This document shows positions 56,701 to 64,000 of a stretch of 64,000 bases of DNA, in pieces; within the stretch, counting starts at the first letter, position 1, and each line of letters opens with the position of its first letter. The stretch covers positions 9,275,167-9,339,166 of the forward strand of contig NW_024756914.1 in NCBI RefSeq assembly GCF_018991925.1. The letters are read 5' to 3'. Position numbers and translations under genes: made by a program. This DNA is from Homarus americanus. Lineage: Eukaryota; Arthropoda; Malacostraca; Decapoda; Nephropidae. A model generated the notes under the pieces. That model saw nothing but the letters and a program-made list of their open reading frames with translations, had not been told where the DNA came from and ran no database searches.

Positions 56701-58956
56701 ATGGAAGGTGACTCGCCTTCCAAAAGAAGCAGTAAAATGCTTCTCCTCCACCCCCACTTCCTTCTCTTCTCCCTTCTCCTCCTCCCACTTCAAATTCACA
56801 TCATCATCATCAACCAGGAGCCTTGTACATACACACCTCAAAGTAAGTGTACTTTACTGCATTATTTTTTTCTTTGTATGTAATTTTCAGTGAGCTGGAA
56901 CCAATTACCCAAAATCCCACTGAAACAATGTTTTCGGTTAACGAACAACCTTCTGGAACGAATTGTGTTCGTTAACCGAGGGACCACTGTATTATCATAT
57001 TTGTGAATTTCATGTGATAAGAGTCCATATGCACCCACAATCCTGCCTCCCCATTTTTCCCATAGGAAGTTAAGTTTGCCTGAGGTGATTTTGCCCAACA
57101 CTCAGTTTTAGAGGAAGCTAATCCCTGCGTTGGGAGAGGGTTTACTGTATAGGGAAGTGTCTTCATCTGTTTTTACCGGCAGTAAATGGAAGGTGACGTA
57201 TATTTGTGTAAAATGTTAATTGTGCCTAAGTTGAGGGAAGGTAAATTAATTAACAGTGAATCTCTAATTAACAGAATTCACAAATTTGTTTCTCTCACAT
57301 TACAGTAGGCTCTCGCCAATAACGACTTCCACAATAACGTTTTCGACAATAACGGTAAGTTACAATAGATACCCATTTTCGATAATAACGTCTGGATTCT
57401 CTTGAATAATGTAAATTTCGCGGGAAGCGTCCGAGCGCATCAATGATAGCATTTGTTTGCCGCCATGTTGATGACGTAGTTGTCCACTCCGCCTCACTCT
57501 CACACACGCTCAGTGGAACACAGCGCTGCGCCCACGTGTAAGATTTTCGCCACTATAACCAGTGGTTGTTAGGGTCGGTGATCAATAATGGCTTCCGCAT
57601 TTTTGCCTGTGGGGGCTAGGGGAGGTGGTGGAGGGAGTGATTTGCCACCTGAATGACTGGGAACTTTTAAAGTGAGGAAATTGAACTGTCCTGAGTCTAC
57701 AGTGCAAAATATTAAGAGGAACTTAGAGGAAACCAAGAAGAGTATTGTGCTGGCTAAAAATATTTCGGTAGTGATGGAAATGTGAGGTGAGCTGTGAATG
57801 ATAAAGGCGATAGAAACAGGTTGTTAGTGATAACAGAGCATTTTCTTGTGAAATGGTTAGCCTGTAGAATGAAAGACAGTGCAAGTGTTAGCGGCCCTCA
57901 GATACGGAACAATCATCACACCAAGCACCTCAAAAACTAAGTGTTATATTACTCAAACTCTTTATTTTGATGATTGAATGGCAATTCTTTTTATTTCAGC
58001 TAACAAAAAGTGTTAGGAGGGCTTCAAGGGGAAAAAATGGGTGAAATTCTTGTGGCAGCGGCACCAATAAACCCTTTTCACATGTATTTTAATGTCACAC
58101 AAATAACGCTTTCACTAATAACGGTGTTTTTCAGGCACCTATTAAACGTTATTGGCGAGAGCCTACTGTATAATGATAAAATGAGTGGCCAATGTCCAGT
58201 ATAAATAAATCTACAGGACAATGATTTATTCAACTAATTAATAATTGCACTAAAAAAAACATTAACTTTACTTTTTGTGTGAGGTAGACACTGGTGGCAC
58301 GATCGGATGCAATCTCATCCAGCTGACTTCCCTCGGGTATGAAGTAGCTAACATCAGCAATGTGGACTCCCACTCGGTAGTTCCCCGATGGTAGCGGCAG
58401 ACAAGACACTGCATCATCAAGATCCCTTGCAGTTGAAGGGTCGATGGTGAAGATGCACTCATCCCTCAAGTCTGTACGAGCTTTTATCTCCTGCAAGGGA
58501 CAAGTATAACCTTACAATACAGTCATTTATATTTATGAACATCAGTAAAGATGAAGATATTTCACCTCCCTCTAACTTAAATACACACATTGAGGCAATA
58601 CAACAAGGGGTCAACAGCCTCTGTCTGTCAATGAATAGCTTTCACCATATTAAAGATGACAGGCCCAGATGGTTCCACAACCAGAGGAATATCTAGAGCT
58701 TCATCATGTACCAGTATCATTCAAACCTCCACATACTCAAGCTTAATTCACATCCACCCGCCCAGACTAAAGATTTTGTGTGTAAATGAAGTTTTTAATG
58801 AATCAACTTACTTGCAGAGGGATAGACCAAGGTAGTGATGGAAGGTCTTGTAACACCGTGTCTGGGAATTCTGCATAATCAATTCCATGTTCCAGTAGCA
58901 TAGCTTCTGTTTCTGCCTCCACGTCCCCAGCAGCACCCACGTCACGCACCAGCTCC
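49496..58956 (-). CDS. DIS3L2: DIS3L2, DIS3-like 3'-5' exoribonuclease 2 (3' part of gene)
   Basis: DIS3L2 degrades uridylated RNAs such as pre-let-7 from the 3' end in the cytoplasm, independently of the exosome. Three - strand exons were placed: 58956-58812, 58490-58272 and 50770-49496, with consistent phases. They cover the end of the cold-shock region, the RNB nuclease domain and the C-terminal S1-like region. The RNB active-site motif is [14 protein letters not shown], with its catalytic aspartates intact. Other family motifs are [40 protein letters not shown] and [20 protein letters not shown]. The order and spacing match what I recall of human DIS3L2 without gaps. There is no PIN domain evidence and the [13 protein letters not shown] segment is DIS3L2-like, which favours it over DIS3 or DIS3L1. 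Upstream exons lie beyond the right edge. Confidence 0.95.
51109..53669 (-). mobile_element. Tigger-type DNA transposon (family B), copy 1, in DIS3L2 intron
   Basis: The ends are CAGTGGTCCCTCGGTTAACG and, as the right reverse complement, CAGTGATCCCTCGGTTAACA. The element is flanked by TA at 51107-51108 and 53670-53671. On the - strand, frames give an N-terminal helix-turn-helix from [20 protein letters not shown] (53107), a second DNA-binding region ([18 protein letters not shown]), the first catalytic motif [13 protein letters not shown], then [10 protein letters not shown] and [11 protein letters not shown] frameshift near 52900 and an in-frame TAG just before PMDQ break it. The acidic C-terminus ends EGDSPSKKQ. 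Confidence 0.93.
53672..53981. other. DIS3L2 intron spacer between transposons
   Basis: About 310 bp with no recognised gene. It contains a short duplicated segment around ACAAGTCTACAGACTTGG. Confidence 0.5.
53982..57147 (+). mobile_element. pogo-like element (family D), non-autonomous, host of a nested Tigger
   Basis: The left end is CAGTCAACCCTCACCCAA. The right reverse complement is CAGTAAACCCTCTCCCAA. TA flanks both sides (53980-53981 and 57148-57149). The left part encodes [20 protein letters not shown] around 54205-54280, a pogo-type helix-turn-helix remnant. Family B copy 2 at 54554-56989 is inserted within it. Without that insertion the element would be about 730 bp. Confidence 0.82.
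54554..56989 (+). mobile_element. Tigger-type DNA transposon (family B), copy 2, nested
   Basis: The terminal inverted repeat CAGTGGTCCCTCGGTTAACG is identical at both ends, with flanking TA at 54552-54553 and 56990-56991. Frames at 55093-55719, 55650-56030, 56006-56545 and 56476-56883 cover the transposase in order, separated by frameshifts. The N-terminal helix-turn-helix and GWFEKF-like region (here [20 protein letters not shown]) and first catalytic VFNVDE motif remain. The segment carrying DNAPGH in copy 1 is deleted near 55960, so the second catalytic aspartate is gone. It lies on the opposite strand to copy 1. Confidence 0.93.
57303..58168. mobile_element. Non-autonomous Tigger-like element (family E) with perfect 22-bp ends
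   Basis: The left end CAGTAGGCTCTCGCCAATAA is matched exactly by the reverse complement of the right end, with TA on both sides. Inside, + strand fragments near 57580-57790 (beginning MASAFLPVG, then [20 protein letters not shown]) look like a decayed N-terminal DNA-binding domain. No catalytic domain is present. Confidence 0.85.
58272..58490 (-). CDS. DIS3L2: DIS3L2 internal exon (RNB active-site motif)
   Basis: The acceptor is TTGCAG at 58491-58496 and the donor GTAAAG beginning at 58271, both on the - strand. The 73 codons start [20 protein letters not shown] and end [12 protein letters not shown], in phase 0 at both ends. The next residues, VIPMLPR, are supplied by the exon at 50770, which matches the human order (YLVQK then VVPMLPR). 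Confidence 0.96.
58812..58956 (-). CDS. DIS3L2: DIS3L2 internal exon (before the RNB domain)
   Basis: The acceptor is TTTTAG at 58957-58962 and the donor GTAAGT beginning at 58811, on the - strand. The exon carries one base of a split codon and then 48 codons: [20 protein letters not shown], then [12 protein letters not shown] and [11 protein letters not shown]. Its layout matches the human stretch of the form GEIEPETEGIL ... LPWTIP. Confidence 0.92.
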
Positions 58957-60974
58957 CTAAAACATTGTATTTATTTCTGTGGCGGCAAGTACGGTACACA
59001 CGGACAAACATTGGCATCAATTTTGGAGAAAAAATAAATAAATCACAATAGTTAAGCCTCATGAACAGTAAACACCCATAAATAAACTGTACATACACAC
59101 TCATAAATCGCCAACAATCATTACTTCCTGGAGCCGGTACACTTGTAATTATGTGTTGTATTCCTATAAATCCAACCATTCAACATAACCATTTACAACA
59201 CCTACCTCCCCCACACACACACAAATTTAGGAAATTATGGACAATAAGTAAAATTGTAGTTGCTAAAAAACACTGTCTTGAAGGGGAGGGGGTCAGAATG
59301 AACAGTTCAGCTCATGTTGCCTCGATATGGATGTCAAATCCTTTGTCCATCGTGTCATATTGTCTAACAATTTTGTAAAGATTGTTTTATTTGACCGACA
59401 GCACAAGTTTACACAATGGACTGTAAAATATTATAGAATGTGAATCAAAATAATGCTATGAAGACATGGAAAATGTTTGCTTGAATAAATGAAATGAAGG
59501 ACAGTGTTTTTGGGAGTAGAATAGAGTACACACACAGCCCTCATACAACTTGGTATTCATTAACATTTGGGTGGACTGAGGGTGTTATGAGCCCACAACC
59601 CTGAGGCGAGTACTGTACCTCACTCATACTTCACTGTAGTGTACTTTAAAACAAGTGTTGTCTATATCAGTCCTCACATTATCAACACTTTGAAATTGTC
59701 TTAAGTACCAGCATTAAACTGAAAGCACATACAGTATTACTAATGTGTTACACTTAGTTCATGCTCAACCACATCTTAGTGCGAACCATCTTAAAACTTC
59801 TCCTACTACACACATAAAGCAGATAAGTTTGTTTAATATACACCCATATTTACAGCCGTGTGTGTGTGTACTCATCCATTAGTAAGAAAGGATGTTGAGG
59901 CTGGTCAATGTCAGAGCAACAGAAAAAGACGAGAATACAGTTGAAAAACAAAACAAAACCGACTCCATTACTGCACAAGGGTACAGATAAAATACAAACG
60001 TCAGAATAAATTTCTTTCAGTCTATTCTCAAATGGAGCTGCTGGTGGAACTAAATTTAAGTCTATTTAGTATAAGTGGATCACACAGTCCAGGGTGGAGC
60101 TCACCGTTAGTACCAGCACACCTCCTGGCACCCAAGATAAAAACTGAACATCACAAACGACCCTCCAGTTATGACAGGTGTTACCACAAGTTATGGTAAG
60201 AATCATGTCACAAGAAAACTTTCATTCTTAACCATTTTCCTCTAATAAAACAAGTGACCAACACTCACCTGGCAAACACTAGGGTTCACACTAGGGTCAG
60301 ACACACACATACTTGGGTTCCAACTGTCATTAATAAAGTACTCATGCAAATTATCACTATAATAGAAGTTCAAGTGAGAGATTCCAGTAATTTCTTGTAA
60401 CAAGAAAAATTGGATGGAAAGGTGTGAAATCAAAATGCTTCCTTAACCAAGAGCAAATAAAATTGTAAAGGAACAGAGTTTAGCCTAACAACTTTCTATT
60501 TCAATATTTATGTTTGACCAAAACTACACTTAAGCCACAAATATATTCATTACATTTTTCTTGTGTGTGCAACAAATAATACGACTTTAATAGAGCATGA
60601 AAACTATTGTTGGACACCTCTGTACTGTTCCCACACAGAAGGTAAAGTTAGGTATGATGCATCACAAAACTCTCCTGGCAAGGTGATCAAACTAAACACT
60701 TGTATTACCAACTCACTATTACACACCACATTTTTCAATTAAAATTTTAAAAACTAATTTATACGTCTTGTTACAATTACTATACTGTACACATCCATGT
60801 CTTATACAGCTACACGTACTGTACTGCATACAGGAATACCTCAATTATAGCAAGGGATGCATTCCTAAATGTCATTGGAAATATTGGGGCAATTATTCCC
60901 ATAAGAATTAATGTAAATGAGAGAGGGGATGCGTTCCCAGCCGGCAACTTTCACCACATATTTTGCTCTATATA
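58957..60974. other. DIS3L2 intron sequence with no recognised exon
   Basis: No further DIS3L2 exon was found. A piece at 60850-60960 (CTCAATTATAGCAAGGGATG) resembles decayed Tigger-type terminal sequence. Confidence 0.45.
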
Positions 60975-61160
60975 CAGTAAAACCTCGATTAACCGACTTT
61001 CGGATTAACCATCAATCCCGAACCCCCTAAAAAACCTTTGCAAATATCAAATAGGGGTGTTAAAATCTACCGAGAATAAGCGGGGTTGAGAAAGGCGAGG
61101 TACAGTCGACCCTCGTTAATTCGGACCCCTTTAATCCGGATTTCGGATAATTCGGACAAA
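60975..61160. mobile_element. Two abutting Tigger-like left termini
   Basis: CAGTAAAACCTCGATTAACC at 60975 and CAGTCGACCCTCGTTAATTC at 61103 are each preceded by TA and have the form of Tigger-family ends. No matching right ends were found, so both are fragments. The second is cut by the retroposon tail at about 61170. Confidence 0.6.
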
Positions 61161-61170
61161 ATCTGAACTA

Positions 61171-61240
61171 ATTTTTTTTTTTTTTTAGATTTGTAGGAAT
61201 ATTACCTACGCGGACCTTAAGCTAAAATGCTGGTCCACCC
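61171..61240 (-). mobile_element. Retroposon 3' end related to the one at 5575-5645
   Basis: On the - strand the sequence reads TTAGCTTAAGGTCCGCGTAG, GTAATATTCCTAC and then a short AAAT linker and an A-tail. About 35 bases adjoining the tail are shared with the copy at 5.6 kb. The 5' limit of the element is unknown; a - strand frame ending in FSLRSA runs into it from 61388. Confidence 0.7.
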
Positions 61241-63597
61241 ACTGCTGGGATAAAACACCAGTGTCTTTTTGGTTAAATGTAACATCTCCACCACTAGTGT
61301 TGGGGGGGGAAGCAACTTTTAGCTTCAGACATGAAAAATATTTACCATTTACTGCCAGTAAACAATGGAAACGTAAAATATGTACCAATTAGTAATGAAA
61401 AGTTGTGCAGTTCCTTCAGCAAATGAAGCTCACCAACTTACAATAGGCTAAATTACCTTACAACGTGCTTTCAGTAGTCTATGTTGAAGTTCTTAGCACA
61501 GGCTAACTTATCATATCATATATACGGTATCACAGTTCTCATTGATCTACAAAAAATACCGGTAATAAAAACCTTTTCGATATTTCACACTTAATATAAT
61601 ACCCGGTAATCTACTTCAACCTCCTATTGTTTACAACGACGCATGACGCACCACCAGCTGTTGAGTATCAATCAGCTAGAGGGTACACGTGTTTCTCGAA
61701 TCGTTTTCAGTTAAAAAACTGTTACATCACATGTATATTTTACCTTAACTGTGCCTGAATGAATATATTCTCGGAAATAAATAGTAGTTTTGCTGAAACG
61801 TGACGAAAACAATGACTTTGAAATATAATGCAGGGGAGACAGTGCACGGTGAATACTTGTTTTGCTGTATCAATCTTCCCCCTAAAACATGTTTTTATCG
61901 GCATAAACCAAACACTTTTGGCTTCGTAACCGATTGCTTTGCAACACGAGAAAAAATACAAGTACAGTATACTTTTGATTTAACGGAATCTGACATAAAA
62001 AACTTTCAATTTAGTGGAAGGAATTTTTTCCGTTATTTTTCGCTCAATTTGGTGAACTGGTTCACAAAATCTAAATTACGTTAAAACGCTCACTCCTACG
62101 GAGACACCTCAGACGCATGGTGTGTACATATGAACATTATTCATGGTTTACCTTAAACTAGGGTGTTCAGTGTTCGATTTCAAATTTTTCTATAATTTCC
62201 AAACTTTTTTACCAATTGATAGCTGCACTCTTTTGACTTTCTCCCCAACACCACTTCCATTCCGAGAGACTTTCAGCTAAGCACAGTAGGTAGTTGACCA
62301 AAAGGAAGCAGTGAACAACACCCGCAGTGGCGACTGGACACAGACTGAGCGGATGTAAACAAACCCCACACGCCATGCAGCGCATTTGGCGTGGAATTTA
62401 ACGGAATCACGCTCAATTTAGCGAAGTACTTTGCTAAATCGAGCGAAAATAGCGGAAATTTGATTTAGCGGAAAAGGTCGGCTCTAATTAGTTCATTAAA
62501 TTGAGAAAATACTTTATACCCGGTAGCTACTTTTCGTCTGTTCTGATAAACTTCTTATAAGAAACAAAAAATACACACCAATACGTTCACAACTCAAAAC
62601 TGTCTGAGCCACCTTTTAAGTACTGTACTATACAATGCTAGAAGATAAATTTGGTGAGCTTTCCAATGTAGTTGTCAGTTGTTGACGATCATTAATTAGA
62701 GAAATAAAAAATCAAATGATAAACAACTTTTTTATCTTTTTTCTATTACTTTCTATACCTATGTTTTATATCGCTAGAAATTATATTGCAGTCAACACGA
62801 ACAAAGAGAATGGTACTGATAAAATTCACCCAAACCTTGAAAATCATCCTCTCCGAGAGACTGTCACTATAAAAAAAGTTGTATAGCCTGATACGGTAAT
62901 GGCTTTCTCAAACTAAACACTTTCCCTGTAAATATATACTATACATATAAAAAATATTACATCACACAACCATCACTTAACTAACATTAAAAATAAATTA
63001 ATTTCAGGGAGTAGAGTAAAAGGAGTTGAGGCAGCCCGCACGGAGTTATGGAGGTTTATATGGACGCCGTTTACACTTGCGGTCTGACTGCTGAGAAAAT
63101 ACTGCACATTTATTGTTCCGGTCGTCCTTTCCTATGGGCCTCAAAAGTTGCCAATTAGTTTATTTGATCGAACTTACTTGCTACTATGACTCATCAAAAT
63201 TTCATGCAATTACTGTTGAAAACTTAATTTAAAGTCCGACAACTCAACCTGCATCAGCGTATAGTTGGTCTTATCATATGAAGTGAACATGCATGAGAGG
63301 GTTAACATATTACTAGATTTGGGACTTTTGAAGAACATCTACCATGTTATGTGAGGAATGACTGTGCTGTAATGACCAATAACTGTTTGTATATACAGTA
63401 CACTGTACATAAACTATTGACAACAATAAACACTGTATTTAAACCATTCAAGGCAGTGTTGTTTCAAGTCAATTTTACTAGTGGACATAAGTACCTATTA
63501 GATAGTTAGCTTAAATAATTCCTGACACCGACTGTACTTCACTGATGCATCATGTATACACAATACTGCACCACCTAGAAAGCAGCAAAGTAATGTA
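61241..63597. other. Unassigned sequence near the right edge
   Basis: No DIS3L2 exon was recognised. A 94-codon frame at 61800-62084 and repeated TTTAGCG/TTTAACG words at 61970-62480 may belong to an old DNA transposon but could not be placed. Confidence 0.4.
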
Positions 63598-63758
63598 CAG
63601 TCACCCAAAAATGTCCTGTCGCCTCTCATCCTGAACCATGAACCCGAAGCAGTAGACACTGATAATTTATTCTGTCCGTAAATGCTTCGGATTCAAGAGT
63701 CTGAATCTTGGGGTTCATGGTTCAGGGTGAAACGCGACAGGACTTTTTTGGGTGACTG
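63598..63758. mobile_element. 161-bp MITE with long inverted ends
   Basis: The left arm CAGTCACCCAAAAATGTCCT and right-arm reverse complement CAGTCACCCAAAAAAGTCCT continue to pair over about 50 bp (GAACCATGAACCC with GGGTTCATGGTTC). TA flanks both ends. Confidence 0.88.
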
Positions 63759-63767
63759 TACCAAATA

Positions 63768-64000
63768 CAGTGACCACTCGGTTAACGAACTCAATCCGTT
63801 CCAGAATGTCGTTCGTTAACCGAAACCATTGTTTCAATGGGTTTTTGGGTAATTGGTTCCAGCTCATCGAAAATTTCCTAAATTCAACAAAAATGGTAGA
63901 AAAGTTCACTTACTTTGAGGTGTGTATGTAGAAGGCTCCTGGATGATGATGATGGGATTTAGAATGGAGGTGGAGGAGAAGGAAGAAGAGAAGGCATTGG
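63768..64000 (-). mobile_element. Tigger-type DNA transposon (family B), copy 3, cut by the window edge
   Basis: After TA, CAGTGACCACTCGGTTAACG begins a stretch closely matching the left end of copy 1 at 51109, including AACCATTGTTTCAATGGGTT and TGTATGTAGAAGGCTCCTGG. It is the 3' end of the element in - orientation; the transposase would lie beyond the window. Confidence 0.88.

Noticed and set aside
58808..59179. A 123-codon - strand frame upstream of the DIS3L2 exon
   Set aside because: It runs out of frame with the real exon at 58956-58812 and contains no DIS3L2 motif.
61800..62084. A 94-codon + strand frame as a possible host gene
   Set aside because: No recognised domain or splice context; surrounding TTTAGCG words suggest decayed transposon sequence, but this could not be settled.

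Overview
This is eukaryotic nuclear DNA from an animal, very probably an arthropod and plausibly a decapod crustacean. The reasons are spliced genes with long introns, TTAGG-type telomere-like motifs inside interspersed repeats, and a dense mix of tRNA-derived SINEs, CR1-like LINEs, Ty3/gypsy and Penelope-like retroelements, pogo/Tigger DNA transposons and large minisatellites. The organism call is inference; no species marker was found.

Two host genes are present, in convergent orientation. On the + strand, seven exons from 1129 to 43279 encode the second half of a RhoGAP-domain protein of the ARHGAP6/ARHGAP36 type; its 5' exons lie left of the window. On the - strand, three exons from 58956 down to 49496 encode the RNB nuclease domain and C-terminal S1-like region of the exoribonuclease DIS3L2; its 5' exons lie right of the window.

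Layout: 1-13.9 kb holds the first four ARHGAP6-like exons, with a 45-bp minisatellite, a solo LTR carrying a nested short retroposon, and a head-to-head SINE pair. 13.9-40.4 kb is one 26.5-kb intron. It holds a 27-bp C-rich array, a G-rich array of about 47 bp, a SINE whose internal 68-bp unit has expanded to about 30 copies, a CR1-like LINE, a Ty3/gypsy element whose integrase precedes its reverse transcriptase (Gmr1-like order), a second gypsy 3' end with polypurine tract and LTR, a Tigger element inserted in a 25-bp minisatellite, a second LINE, and a foldback repeat. 40.4-43.3 kb holds the last three ARHGAP6-like exons. 43.3-49.5 kb is intergenic, with Penelope-like and other LINE debris. 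49.5-59.0 kb is DIS3L2, whose 7.5-kb intron holds two head-to-head Tigger copies, one nested in an older pogo-like element, and a shorter element with near-perfect inverted ends. 59-64 kb is mostly unassigned, with DNA-transposon termini and another Tigger copy at the right edge.

The two genes have unrelated roles: Rho GTPase control at the cytoskeleton, and cytoplasmic decay of uridylated RNA. The rest is mainly a stratified record of transposition and tandem-repeat growth. The most unusual items are the SINE-born 68-bp satellite, the IN-before-RT gypsy element, and the SINE pair that appears to have inserted as one unit.
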